Shown here in pieces: positions 25,399-33,292 of a DNA stretch of 64,000 nt. Each line of letters opens with the position of its first letter. Position 1 is the first letter of the stretch. A program made the position numbers and the translations under genes. The notes beneath the pieces were generated by a model, which was not told the origin of the DNA, ran no database searches, and saw only the letters and a program-made list of their open reading frames with translations. Source of the stretch: Flavobacterium sp. 102 (lineage in GTDB: Bacteria > Bacteroidota > Bacteroidia > Flavobacteriales > Flavobacteriaceae); the NCBI RefSeq assembly GCF_003634615.1, contig NZ_RBKX01000001.1, forward strand, positions 682,001 to 746,000. Direction: 5' to 3'.

Positions 25399-25442
25399 CT
25401 CAATTTTAAATGATAAAAGAAGAACTTTATTAAAATAGAAAT

Positions 25443-25522
25443 AAGACCAACCAACTAGCGTCTTTTGGATCTAAAACATTAAGTGTTACTATTATTCTTA
25501 CTTGTTGGTGTTTTGTTGTCTT
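25443..25522. repeat. Imperfect inverted repeat between nadD and gpsA
   Basis: AAGACCAACCAAC (25443-25455) faces GTTGGTGTTTTGTTGTCTT (25504-25522), which shares AAGAC, AAC and AAC in complement. It is built from short repeated words like the STRR-like elements, but pairing is loose. Confidence 0.35.
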
Positions 25523-25547
25523 TAGTTATTTCCTTTAATGATAAAAA

Positions 25548-26159
25548 CTATTTTCGATAGAAATTATTATGATCTACATACTCCCAAACATTATGAGGCA
25601 ATAATGGGCGAATGTTTTTTTTGTTTTTGATATTTTCACGAATAAAAGTAGAGGATATTTCTACTACAGGCGCATCAATTTTGTGGATTTTCGGATGGTC
25701 TTTCAGTTCCAAGTTTTCGGCTTCTTCCGAAATTGCTCCGTCGATTCGGCCTTTGGTCTCGAGTCTCGGATAAATATAAATGTCATGATTTTGTAAAATG
25801 TACTCGTAGTTTTTCCACTTGTGAAACGATTTCAAATTGTCTTCTCCCATGATTAAAGAAAACTCATGTTGCGGATATTTTTCCATTAAATGCGCCAAAG
25901 TATTTACGGTGTAATTCGGTTGCGGCAATTTAAATTCAATATCGGAAGGCCTGATTTTCGGGTAATCTTCAGTAGCCAATCTAACCAAATGCAAACGATG
26001 GTAATCATCTAACAAAGTGTTCTTCTGCTTCAACGGATTGTGTGGCGTTACGACCATCCAAATTTGCTCTAAATCGGAATGTTCGGCCAAATGATTCGCA
26101 ATAATCAAATGCCCAACATGAATAGGGTTAAAGGTGCCGAAATATAAACCAATCTTCAT
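25548..26159 (-). CDS. nadD: Nicotinate-nucleotide adenylyltransferase
   Basis: A 203-residue enzyme that adenylates nicotinate mononucleotide in NAD synthesis. The nucleotidyltransferase motif GTFNPIHVGHL (residues 8-18) and the second motif ISSTFIRENI (about 168-177) are intact, with MGEDNLKSFHKW in the substrate region. Length matches the family. It is cytoplasmic. It lies downstream of gmk on the same strand, separated by a GGGATAAG repeat element. Confidence 0.96.
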   Translation of the reverse strand: MKIGLYFGTFNPIHVGHLIIANHLAEHSDLEQIWMVVTPHNPLKQKNTLLDDYHRLHLVRLATEDYPKIRPSDIEFKLPQPNYTVNTLAHLMEKYPQHEFSLIMGEDNLKSFHKWKNYEYILQNHDIYIYPRLETKGRIDGAISEEAENLELKDHPKIHKIDAPVVEISSTFIRENIKNKKNIRPLLPHNVWEYVDHNNFYRK

Positions 26160-26165
26160 TTTTTA

Positions 26166-26235
26166 AAAGGGATAAGGGATAAGAGAAAAGGCATAAGATT
26201 TTTACTTATCCCTTTTCCCTAATCCCTTGTTACTT
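26166..26235. repeat. STRR-like inverted element, GGGATAAG family (copy 2)
   Basis: Left arm: AAAGGGATAAGGGATAAGAG, then AAAAGGCATAAG. Right arm: ACTTATCCCTTTTCCCTAATCCCTTGT. It fills the gmk-nadD gap and reaches the last codon of gmk. It shares the AAAAGGCATAA block with the copy at 23680. Confidence 0.8.
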
Positions 26236-26803
26236 ATTTTACAAATTCTTTCACTAATTCATACGCTTCCGCTTTCGCAACATCCAAATCATAATTCTTA
26301 ATAATGGTGTCAAATTGTGGTGCTGTTGCCAGCTCTACGTGGGCTTTGGCGATGCGCATATTGATTTTTTCGTCGGTTTCGGTAGAACGCTCTTTTAAAC
26401 GGCGTTTCAACTCGTCGACACTCGGTGGTTTTACAAAAACGGCTAAGGTTTCTTGAGGGAATTTGTGTTTGATTCGCAATCCGCCGGCTACGTCTATATC
26501 GAAAATCACGTTTTTGCCTTTGGCCCAAATCCTTTCTACTTCACTTTTTAAGGTTCCATAAAAATTATCTCGATACACTTCTTCCCATTCAATAAAATCT
26601 TCGGCTTTGATGTGCTTCTTGAATTCTTCAATTGAGATGAAATAATAATCTTTTCCATGTACTTCTTCTCCTCGCGGTTCACGCGTTGCGGCCGAAATAG
26701 AGAATTCTAAATTCAATTCGGGTTGTGCTAATAAATGTCTTACTATGGTAGTTTTCCCGGAACCGGATGGCGCTGAGAATACTAATAACTTTCCTTTGTT
26801 CAT
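26234..26803 (-). CDS. gmk: Guanylate kinase
   Basis: A 189-residue kinase that converts GMP to GDP. The frame is open to 26869, but the canonical start is the ATG at 26803 (MNKGKLLVFSAPSGSGKTT), with the P-loop at residues 10-17. The GMP-binding motifs follow: SAATREPRGEEVHGKDYYFIS and EEVYRDNFYGTLKSEVE. FDIDVAGGLRIK and the C-terminal RMAKAH-like NMRIAKAHVELATA are also present. It follows the YicC-family gene on the same strand with 55 bases between the two reading frames. Confidence 0.96.
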   Translation of the reverse strand: MNKGKLLVFSAPSGSGKTTIVRHLLAQPELNLEFSISAATREPRGEEVHGKDYYFISIEEFKKHIKAEDFIEWEEVYRDNFYGTLKSEVERIWAKGKNVIFDIDVAGGLRIKHKFPQETLAVFVKPPSVDELKRRLKERSTETDEKINMRIAKAHVELATAPQFDTIIKNYDLDVAKAEAYELVKEFVK

Positions 26804-26858
26804 TTTTATGCTGAATTTCTTTACTTCGTCAGTCGCTTCGCTCGTGTCAGTATCTATT

Positions 26859-27719
26859 TTACAAAACATTCAAAACCTGCTCCTTAATCTTCTCTAACTC
26901 ATCCTTCATCATTACGACCAATTTCTGCATTTCGGAATGATTGGATTTGGAACCCATGGTATTGATTTCTCTTCCCATTTCTTGGGTAATGAAACCTAAT
27001 TTTCTTCCATTGGCTTCCGTTCCGGCAAGGGTTTCAATGAAATAGTTTAAATGGTTTTCCAAACGCACTTTCTCTTCGGTAATATCGTATTTTTCGAGGT
27101 AAAAAATCAATTCTTGTTCGAAACGATTTTCATCTACGTTTTCTTTTAATTCGTCCAAAGCGGTTCTCAATCTGGTCTTAACCGTTTCAACTCTTTCTGC
27201 GTCATAAGCCACCGCATTATTCATCAACGTCATAATATTGGCAATGCGATGTAAAAACTCTTTTTCCAAAGAAACGCCTTCGTCTTTTCTGAACTGCACA
27301 ATATTTTCCAAAGCATCATCAATCACGGTTTGGATTTTCTTCCATTCGTTTTCGTCAATTTCATCACGCTCGGTTTTTAACGCATCGGGCATTCTTACCG
27401 CCATTTTCATCAATTCGGTTTCATCGGCATTCGGAATCACGGCTTTCATTTGGCTGATATAACCTTTTACAATAGGCACGTTGATTTTAGAGGAAGTTTC
27501 TTCTCCGGTTACTTCAACATACAGCGAAAAATCAATTTTTCCACGCTCTAATCGTTGCGAAAGTTGGTTGCGCAAACCCAATTCCATTTCTCTGAATACG
27601 GAAGGCATGCGCGTGTTTAAATCCAAACCTTTGCTGTTCAGCGATTTGATTTCTACGGTAATTTTTTTGGTTGGTAGTTGCAAACTCGCTTTCCCAAAAC
27701 CGGTCATCGATTGTATCAT
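26859..27719 (-). CDS. YicC/YloC-family endoribonuclease
   Basis: A 286-residue protein of the YicC/YloC family. E. coli YicC is reported to be an endoribonuclease acting on small RNAs. The family start MIQSMTGFGKA, the ITVEIKSLNSKGLDLNTRMP segment and the C-terminal NHLNYFIETLAG, GRKLGFITQEMGREINTMGSKSNH block are all intact. It is cytoplasmic and mostly helical in the second half. YicC genes commonly precede gmk, as here. A -7 element lies at 27739-27746. Confidence 0.93.
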   Translation of the reverse strand: MIQSMTGFGKASLQLPTKKITVEIKSLNSKGLDLNTRMPSVFREMELGLRNQLSQRLERGKIDFSLYVEVTGEETSSKINVPIVKGYISQMKAVIPNADETELMKMAVRMPDALKTERDEIDENEWKKIQTVIDDALENIVQFRKDEGVSLEKEFLHRIANIMTLMNNAVAYDAERVETVKTRLRTALDELKENVDENRFEQELIFYLEKYDITEEKVRLENHLNYFIETLAGTEANGRKLGFITQEMGREINTMGSKSNHSEMQKLVVMMKDELEKIKEQVLNVL

Positions 27720-27738
27720 AAATTGTGTAAAATGTTCT

Positions 27739-27746
27739 CAAAGATA
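27739..27746 (-). promoter_or_regulatory. -7 promoter element of the yicC-gmk unit
   Basis: Minus-strand TATCTTTG matches TAnnTTTG, 19 bases before the start at 27719. It lies just downstream (minus strand) of a repeat element. Confidence 0.55.
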
Positions 27747-27752
27747 AATAAA

Positions 27753-27808
27753 AGTTTGCAGTCGCAGTCGCAGTTTACCGTTTTCTGCTGTGACTGATTA
27801 CTGAGGCT
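27753..27808. repeat. STRR-like element overlapping the end of the EamA transporter gene
   Basis: TTTGCAGTCGCAGTCGCAGTTTACC followed by CTGCTGTGACTGATTACTGAGGCTGGG. The left half repeats GCAGTC, and the right half carries the complementary GACTG and ACTGAG words. The right end includes the stop codon and last codons (SQPQ) of the transporter gene. Confidence 0.55.
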
Positions 27809-28691
27809 GGGACTTCTTTTTCTGCAAAACCAAATAAACCCCAACAAATATTAAAACCGCAGACAGCATCTTAACCCAAGTCAGTTGGTCTTTCCCTAAA
27901 CTCATGGCAAAAATGGTAGCAAAAAGCGGCTGCAGATAAATAAAAACCGCTACAGTTGTCGGTTTCAATTCACGCATCGAAACCAAGTTAAATAAATAAG
28001 TAAAGAATGTAGTAAACACGACTACAAAAACAATTTCCCACATAATCATCGTTGGAATCGTTTGCCATTGAATTTCCTGATATTCGCTCCAGCCAAAAGG
28101 AATTACCATTAGTAACCCAAAAGTATAAATCCATTTTACGAAGGTGAACGCATTGTATTTGTCCATTAATTTCTTAACCACAATGAGGTAAAAACCATAG
28201 GAAACTGCGTTGATGAAAACCAAGAAATTCCCCAACGTCGCATTGGTGGCATTGCCCATTGATTTGCCATAAAGGATTAAAAATCCGGTTCCGAAAAGTC
28301 CAAGTAGAATTCCGAAAATCTTTCGGGTTTCCATTCTCTCTTTCATGATTATCGCGGATAAAATCAAAACAATAATTGGCGTCGTTACCATGATTACCGA
28401 AGCAGAAATCGGTGAAGTATAATTCAATCCTTTGAAAAAAGTCAGCATATTTAAAGCCACGCCAAAAAAAGCGGCAGCTATAATTCGAGGTAAATCTTGG
28501 CGTTGGATTTTTTCTTTTGGGCCAAAAAAAGAAACCAGCCAAAACAAAATAGCTGCTCCAAAAACCCTGATCAAAATAAATCCGTATGGTTTGATGTAGG
28601 TTGGCATCACATCTTTGGCAATCGTAAACGAAACGCCATAAATCAGCGACACCATCGTTGCTGCCAATAATGCCCAAGTCCTTTTTGACAT
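27798..28691 (-). CDS. EamA/DMT-family transporter
   Basis: A 297-residue inner-membrane protein with about ten hydrophobic segments in two EamA repeats: GFILIRVFGAAILFWLVSFF, SASVIMVTTPIIVLILSAII and IFGILLGLFGTGFLILYG in the first; TVAVFIYLQPLFATIFAMSL and VLIFVGVYLVLQ in the second. The family exports amino acids, metabolites or drugs, and the substrate here is unknown. The start codon shares one base with the stop of the upstream ArsC-like gene (TAATG), so they are co-translated. The last few codons are made from an intergenic repeat element. Confidence 0.92.
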   Translation of the reverse strand: MSKRTWALLAATMVSLIYGVSFTIAKDVMPTYIKPYGFILIRVFGAAILFWLVSFFGPKEKIQRQDLPRIIAAAFFGVALNMLTFFKGLNYTSPISASVIMVTTPIIVLILSAIIMKERMETRKIFGILLGLFGTGFLILYGKSMGNATNATLGNFLVFINAVSYGFYLIVVKKLMDKYNAFTFVKWIYTFGLLMVIPFGWSEYQEIQWQTIPTMIMWEIVFVVVFTTFFTYLFNLVSMRELKPTTVAVFIYLQPLFATIFAMSLGKDQLTWVKMLSAVLIFVGVYLVLQKKKSQPQ

Positions 28692-29044
28692 TAACTCAAT
28701 ACTTTTGTAACCTCAATGATATTTTTTTGGCTGTTGCCAATGTAAATTTTGTCGTCAATAATAAAAACAGGTCGGCTCAAGAAGGTATAATGTTGTAATA
28801 AATATTGCTTATAATCGGCTTCGGTCAAAGCTTTGTTTTTTAAATCCATTGACTTATAAAGTTGTGCTTTTTTGCTAAACAACGCTTCGTAACTTCCCGA
28901 AAGTTGATACATTTCCTCCAATTCTTTTTCCGTTATCGGGTTTTGGCGAATGTCATGAAATTGCAATCTGTCGGCGTTGGGAAGTGATTTTATAATTTTG
29001 CGACAAGTATCGCAAGAAGCTAAATAGTATATTTTATCGATCAT
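28691..29044 (-). CDS. ArsC/Spx-like thioredoxin-fold protein
   Basis: A 117-residue protein of the arsenate reductase-like family. I chose the ATG at 29044 (MIDKIYYLASCDTCRKI) rather than the upstream start six codons earlier, because the fold begins there. A CxxC pair (CDTC, residues 11-14) is followed by RQNPITEKELEEM and the RPVFIIDDKIYIG cis-Pro region. Such proteins in this phylum are usually of unknown redox function rather than true arsenate reductases, and no arsenic genes are nearby. It overlaps the transporter gene by one base. Confidence 0.88.
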   Translation of the reverse strand: MIDKIYYLASCDTCRKIIKSLPNADRLQFHDIRQNPITEKELEEMYQLSGSYEALFSKKAQLYKSMDLKNKALTEADYKQYLLQHYTFLSRPVFIIDDKIYIGNSQKNIIEVTKVLS

Positions 29045-29114
29045 AAAAAATTCTTTTTGCAAAGGAAATTCATTTCCACTTATAATCTGTAATTTTATCG
29101 AAAATTTAAAAAAA

Positions 29115-29552
29115 TTGGAAACATTTACGAAAGAAATATCGATTCGTTGGTCTGATTTAGACCCGAATTTTCACGTCAGACACAGCGCTTATTATGATTT
29201 TGGCGCCCAACACAGAATTGAAATTCTGGAGCAATTGGGATTGACCATGAAAGTAATGCAAGAACAACATTTTGGTCCGGTTTTGTTTCGGGAAGAATGC
29301 ATTTTCAGAAGAGAAATCAGATTAAACAGCAAGGTTTTTATCAGTACCAAAATCGGAAAAATAAAAGCCGATGCTTCTCGGTGGACAATTGTTCATGAAT
29401 TGAAAAATGAAACCGATGAACTTTTCGCCATTATCTCCGTTGACGGAGCTTGGATTGACACTAAGCTAAGAAAAATAGCCAATCCAACACCAAAAATTGC
29501 GGCAGATGTTATGAATGCTATGCCGAAAACAACTGATTTTACAACATTATAA
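29115..29552 (+). CDS. Acyl-CoA thioesterase, 4HBT hotdog fold
   Basis: A 145-residue hotdog-fold thioesterase. It starts with TTG (METFTKEISIRWSDLDPNFHVRHSAYYDFGAQHR), since no ATG precedes the conserved block. WSDLDPNFHVRHSAYYDF is the family motif with the catalytic Asp. FREECIFRREIRLNSKVFIST and IVHELKNETDELFAIISVDGAWID are typical later strands. It hydrolyses acyl-CoA esters; chain preference unknown. It is followed 9 bases later by the DinB gene. TAATTTTA at about 29090 is a possible promoter element. Confidence 0.88.
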   Translation: METFTKEISIRWSDLDPNFHVRHSAYYDFGAQHRIEILEQLGLTMKVMQEQHFGPVLFREECIFRREIRLNSKVFISTKIGKIKADASRWTIVHELKNETDELFAIISVDGAWIDTKLRKIANPTPKIAADVMNAMPKTTDFTTL

Positions 29553-29561
29553 GGATAAAAT

Positions 29562-30017
29562 ATGGAAGCAACTTTCAAAATTTGGGACACCAGCAGAAAA
29601 ATTTATGCCAAACTGATTGACAGTTATACTTTGGAACAACTGAACAAAATTCCGGAAGGTTTTAGTAACAATTTGGTTTGGAATTTAGGTCATATTATCG
29701 TTTCGCAACAAGGTTTAGTCTATCGTCTTTCGGGATTGCCGATGAATGTTTCAACAGAAATGATGGAAACTTATAAAAATGGTTCAAAACCAACCGGAAA
29801 AACAACACAAGCCGAATTAGACGAACTAAAAGTGCTTCTTTTTTCGTTGATGGAAAAAACAAAAGAAGATTATGCGTCAGGAAAATTTGTGACTTACAAC
29901 GAATACACTACGGGAACCGGATTTCATTTGGCTTCCATCAAAGATGCGATGGAGTTTAATAATTATCACGAAGGAATTCATCTTGGTTTTATGATGAATA
30001 TTCGAAAATTTGTCTAG
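29562..30017 (+). CDS. DinB-like four-helix protein
   Basis: A 151-residue protein of the DinB/YfiT superfamily. It is helical throughout, with NLVWNLGHIIVSQQGLVYRLSGLP carrying the first His, and NNYHEGIHLGFMMNIRKFV carrying the two other His of the metal triad (HEGIH). The family includes metal-dependent thiol transferases and many proteins of unknown role. It lies 9 bases after the thioesterase gene, so the two are one operon. Confidence 0.88.
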   Translation: MEATFKIWDTSRKIYAKLIDSYTLEQLNKIPEGFSNNLVWNLGHIIVSQQGLVYRLSGLPMNVSTEMMETYKNGSKPTGKTTQAELDELKVLLFSLMEKTKEDYASGKFVTYNEYTTGTGFHLASIKDAMEFNNYHEGIHLGFMMNIRKFV

Positions 30018-30062
30018 CGTTAATAAAAACGAAAAGAGTATTTTCAACCGAAGAATAAAAAG

Positions 30063-30070
30063 TAAATTTG
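30063..30070 (+). promoter_or_regulatory. -7 promoter element of the trans-sulfuration gene
   Basis: TAAATTTG matches TAnnTTTG, 20 bases before the ATG at 30091, the same spacing as at pheS. Confidence 0.6.
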
Positions 30071-30090
30071 CGCTTTAATACATTATAATA

Positions 30091-31233
30091 ATGAAATTCA
30101 ACACCAAAGTTATTCATGGCAACCAACACCATGAAGAAGTTACCGGAGCGGTTATGCCACCGGTTTTTCAAACCTCAACTTATGCACAAACTTCACCGGG
30201 AAAACCTGTAGGTGATTACGAATATTCTCGTGCTGCCAACCCAACCCGTCAAGCTTTAGAAGATGCTTTAGCCAGTATTGAAAATGGCGCTCGAGGCTTG
30301 GCTTTTGCTTCTGGATTGGCCGCAACAGATTGTTTATTGCGTATGTTCAAAGCCGGTGATGAAATCATCGCAATGGACGATTTATATGGTGGTACTTACC
30401 GTTTATTTACCCGTTTATACAAAGACAGCGGTATCAAGTTTCACTTCGTAGATATGAACGACTTTGAAACTTTTCAATCATTGATCAATGAAAACACCAA
30501 GTTGGTTTGGGTAGAAACACCAACCAATCCGTTGATGAAATTGGCGGACATTGCCGAGATTGCCAAAATCACTAAAAAGCATAACATCCTTTTTGCTGTT
30601 GACAATACTTTTGCGACACCTTATTTGCAAAAACCTTTGGATTTAGGCGCTGATATTGTAATGCATTCTGCTACGAAATATTTAGGCGGACACAGTGATG
30701 TGATTGCCGGTGCTTTAATTATCAAAGACGCAGCTTTAGGCGATGAATTGCACTTTAAGCAATTTGCAACCGGAGGAACGCTTGGACCAATGGACAGTTT
30801 CTTGGTTTTACGCGGGATAAAAACTTTGCATTTGCGTGTACAAAGACATTGCGAAAACGGAGAAAAAGTAGCGCAATTTTTAGCCAATCATCCTGAAGTA
30901 GAAAAAGTATATTATCCTGGATTACCCAATCATCCTTTTCATAACATTGCCAAAAAACAAATGAGTGGTTTTGGTGGTATGGTTTCTTTTACCTTTAAAT
31001 CAGGAAAAAAAGAAGATGCGATTTCTTTCTTGGAAAAACTAAAAGTATTCACTTTAGCCGAATCACTTGGTGGTGTTGAATCTTTGGCAAATCATCCTGC
31101 ATTGATGACACACGCATCGATTCCGGAAGACAAACGAAAAGAAATTGGGATTACTGATGACTTAGTTCGATTGAGTGTTGGCGTCGAAGATATAGACGAT
31201 TTGCTTGCCGACATCGAACAAGCCTTCAGATAG
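30091..31233 (+). CDS. metB: Cystathionine gamma-synthase/lyase family PLP enzyme
   Basis: A 380-residue PLP-dependent trans-sulfuration enzyme of the Cys/Met metabolism family. The start TKVIHGNQHHEEVTGAVMPPVFQTSTYAQ, the YEYSRAANPTRQALEDALASIENG block and the PLP lysine in HSATKYLGGHSDVIAG are canonical, as is LAESLGGVESLANHPALMTH near the end. It either makes cystathionine from cysteine and an activated homoserine or cleaves cystathionine. The sequence alone does not settle direction, so the symbol is provisional. It stands alone with its own promoter and a strong terminator. Confidence 0.92.
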   Translation: MKFNTKVIHGNQHHEEVTGAVMPPVFQTSTYAQTSPGKPVGDYEYSRAANPTRQALEDALASIENGARGLAFASGLAATDCLLRMFKAGDEIIAMDDLYGGTYRLFTRLYKDSGIKFHFVDMNDFETFQSLINENTKLVWVETPTNPLMKLADIAEIAKITKKHNILFAVDNTFATPYLQKPLDLGADIVMHSATKYLGGHSDVIAGALIIKDAALGDELHFKQFATGGTLGPMDSFLVLRGIKTLHLRVQRHCENGEKVAQFLANHPEVEKVYYPGLPNHPFHNIAKKQMSGFGGMVSFTFKSGKKEDAISFLEKLKVFTLAESLGGVESLANHPALMTHASIPEDKRKEIGITDDLVRLSVGVEDIDDLLADIEQAFR

Positions 31234-31257
31234 ATAGCTTCTTTCACCAACTATATA

Positions 31258-31288
31258 AAGCCAGAACATAAAACTTCTGGCTTTTTTT
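31258..31288 (+). terminator. Intrinsic terminator after the trans-sulfuration gene
   Basis: AAGCCAGAA / TTCTGGCTT stem with an 8-base loop, then a run of T residues. Confidence 0.88.
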
Positions 31289-31436
31289 GTTCATCCACCA
31301 TTATTGACGAATAATTTATAAGAAAAATAATTAATTTTAATAATGTTTATGTATTTCGTCGATTATTATTGTCTTTTTGACGGTTATTTAATTTTATTTA
31401 TATAGGTTTATCATGTTTAATTAAATATCTGACCCC

Positions 31437-31670
31437 ATGAAAACAATTATCCTTAAAAACACTTTTAAACTATTCCTTTTCTCGCTCATACTATGTAGCA
31501 CAAATAGTTTTTCATTCACAAAACTACCAACTGACGCAAGTTCCAATGGTCATGAATCAAGAACTCGTTTTGTAAGCAAAGCGACAAAGATGTCGAAAAC
31601 AACTTCAAAGGGTAAAACCTCTAAAAGCTTTGCCATGCAGGCTAAGAGTAAAAAATTCTTTAAGAAATAA
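31437..31670 (+). CDS. Small secreted basic peptide
   Basis: A 77-residue peptide with an uncleaved length of 25-28 residues in its signal (MKTIILKNTFKLFLFSLILC then STNSFS). The mature part is rich in Lys, Ser and Thr with almost no acid (SKATKMSKTTSKGKTSKSFAMQAKSKKFFKK). I know no family. The frame begins with ATG and sits alone in a long AT-rich region with its own terminator downstream, which supports a real gene. It might be a small nucleic-acid- or envelope-binding peptide, but this is only composition. Confidence 0.6.
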   Translation: MKTIILKNTFKLFLFSLILCSTNSFSFTKLPTDASSNGHESRTRFVSKATKMSKTTSKGKTSKSFAMQAKSKKFFKK

Positions 31671-31742
31671 TCTAAACCCAACCGTAATTCTAAACATTGC
31701 TAGGGGTAAATAGCTAGTGTCGACTTAGAATTATTGAAAAAC

Positions 31743-31773
31743 AAAAAGTCCCGATTTCTCGGGACTTTTTTTT
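31743..31773. terminator. Bidirectional intrinsic terminator
   Basis: AAAAAGTCCCGA / TCGGGACTTTTT with a 4-base loop and T runs on both strands. It lies between the convergent small-peptide gene and the DUF3078 gene. Confidence 0.9.
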
Positions 31774-31791
31774 ATATTCTTCAATTGCTAA

Positions 31792-32685
31792 TTAGAAGCC
31801 ATAATTCACACCAATTCCTATCACTTGACGGGTTTGAAATCCTCTGTAAGCATTGTCATCATATATAGTTTGGAATGCAAAATTGGTAGTCAAGTATTTA
31901 TTCACTTTCATTACGATGTTCAAAGTATAATCTAAATCAACGTTGTAAACTTCTTCTAAATAGTTGGTGTATAAATTCAAGATGTTTTCGGCTGACACAT
32001 TCTCCATGATATTAAACTTGTAATAACCGTTTATCGCGGCTCCAAATTCATAGCGCATAGACTCGCCCATTTTTACACCAAAAGCCGGCCCAAGATCAGT
32101 AAAATGTGGATGAACCACGATTATTTTTGAAGTTGCCGGCGCAACGTTTATTTTAAGGTTGTCACTTTTCTTCCAAAGCATACCGGGACCAAATTGGGTA
32201 AAAGCAGGAGAAAAGAAGTGAGAGATTTTAACCGAGCTATTCGCAGGATCAAAACCGGAATCAAATTGGGTTTTAAAATTAAAGAAGAAAGAGTAATACC
32301 ATTCTCCTGATGCTTTTTTACCTAATAAGGAATTGAATTCAAATCGGTCGTCTGTTTTTTGTAAATCTTGACCGTTAATTTTGGTTAAACCATAATTGGC
32401 ATTTAGTTTGTTGTCCCATGTCCAAGTATCGCTTTTATAATTGAAGTCGTATTTTACGCCTGTATTTCCTGAAATACTGCTTTGTCCACCGGCCAACCAG
32501 TTGTTGAAACTCGCTTGGTTAAGCAAGATGGTAGCCACGCCTTTTTTCTCCCAACCGTTAGGTTTTTCTTCTTGAATTTTGGCAACAGTTTCTTCCGTTT
32601 TCTTTAGTAATTCTTTTTCACTTACTTGTGAAAACCCTTTGTTTAGGGATAAAAGGAACAGTGTTGCTAATAAAACTCTTTTCAT
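31792..32685 (-). CDS. DUF3078 domain outer-membrane protein
   Basis: A 297-residue exported protein with a signal peptide (LLATLFLLSLNKGFSQ). The mature protein opens with a short helical stretch (EKELLKKTEETVAKIQEEKP), then GWEKKGVATILLNQASFNNWLAGGQSSISGNTG, a hallmark of DUF3078. Alternating beta strands run to the terminal IGVNYGF, suggesting an outer-membrane barrel. Function unknown. It has the best Bacteroidota promoter seen in this window and ends at a bidirectional terminator. Confidence 0.88.
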   Translation of the reverse strand: MKRVLLATLFLLSLNKGFSQVSEKELLKKTEETVAKIQEEKPNGWEKKGVATILLNQASFNNWLAGGQSSISGNTGVKYDFNYKSDTWTWDNKLNANYGLTKINGQDLQKTDDRFEFNSLLGKKASGEWYYSFFFNFKTQFDSGFDPANSSVKISHFFSPAFTQFGPGMLWKKSDNLKINVAPATSKIIVVHPHFTDLGPAFGVKMGESMRYEFGAAINGYYKFNIMENVSAENILNLYTNYLEEVYNVDLDYTLNIVMKVNKYLTTNFAFQTIYDDNAYRGFQTRQVIGIGVNYGF

Positions 32686-32709
32686 TTTTAGATTTTTTTA
32701 AATTCGGTG

Positions 32710-32740
32710 CAAAGGTAAGAATACATTCGATTTAAACAAA
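32710..32740 (-). promoter_or_regulatory. Full Bacteroidota promoter of the DUF3078 gene
   Basis: On the minus strand: TTTG (32740-32737), exactly 19 bases, then TACCTTTG (32717-32710), 24 bases before the start codon. Both the -33 and -7 elements match the consensus. Confidence 0.75.
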
Positions 32741-32780
32741 TCTTTGCTAAAAGCTAAGTGTTTGATTTTTAGAAATAAAG

Positions 32781-33287
32781 CTATTTCGATTTTTTAAATA
32801 AAGGAACTGCCGAACAAGCTTCGCCATACATAATGCTTTTAGCAATCGGTTGGAGTTTTTGAACGGCGATGATATAAGCGCTCTCGGGAACGGGTTTTTT
32901 AGAACAACCTTTAATGATAACGGGTTTGTCTTGATAAAGAGTGTAATCCAAAGTAGGGAGAATTTCTTGGTACAAGGCCGTTTCCAAATCGTTTAGGTTT
33001 CCGCTCACAACTTTTTGAGCAAAAGGCGCAACATAAGTAGCCACTAAAATATTGGCCCAAGCCGGAACAATCGCATCCGTGGAGCAATAAATCGCTACAA
33101 AATGATTTTGATATTGCGACCAATCGTGATTTTTTAAGGCTTCGCGAAAGTCTTTTTCTTTCAATAAAAAACCTTCCAATAACCATTGGGAAATATCTAT
33201 TTGTGTCCGAATGCCGTTTGGGTAATAGTCTTCCAAATCAAACACTTCGAGCACTGAATTGGCTACTCTGTTGATGATTTCGTCCAT
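32781..33287 (-). CDS. DUF2480 family protein
   Basis: A 168-residue soluble protein matching DUF2480, a Bacteroidota family usually found beside suf genes. Typical pieces are IINRVANSVLEVFDLEDYYPNG, WLLEGFLLKEKDFREALKNHDWSQYQNHFVAIYCSTDAIVPAWA and VIIKGCSKKPVPESAYIIAVQKLQPIAKSIMYGEACSAVPLFKK. Three cysteines (Cys-Ser in IYCSTD, KGCSKK and GEACSA) could bind a metal or cluster. It ends the sufS-sufE-DUF59 block and probably has an accessory role in Fe-S assembly. Confidence 0.85.
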   Translation of the reverse strand: MDEIINRVANSVLEVFDLEDYYPNGIRTQIDISQWLLEGFLLKEKDFREALKNHDWSQYQNHFVAIYCSTDAIVPAWANILVATYVAPFAQKVVSGNLNDLETALYQEILPTLDYTLYQDKPVIIKGCSKKPVPESAYIIAVQKLQPIAKSIMYGEACSAVPLFKKSK

Positions 33288-33292
33288 TTTTT

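Noticed and set aside
26804..26869. Longer N-terminus for guanylate kinase
   Set aside because: The 22 extra residues overlap the end of the YicC-family gene and are not found in the family; the P-loop has its usual distance from ATG 26803. The short GC-rich run CGCTTCGCTCG here is noted but too short to call an element.
28174..28677. 167-codon frame overlapping the EamA transporter on the same strand
   Set aside because: Frame-shifted shadow of the transporter; aromatic-rich product without motifs.
28691..29044. True arsenate reductase
   Set aside because: No arsenic operon genes nearby and the CxxC context is that of Spx/ArsC-like proteins of unknown role.
31290..31436. Inverted repeat ATTATTGACGAATAA / TTTCGTCGATTATTAT upstream of the small peptide gene
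   Set aside because: Pairing is loose in very AT-rich DNA; not enough to call an operator or element.
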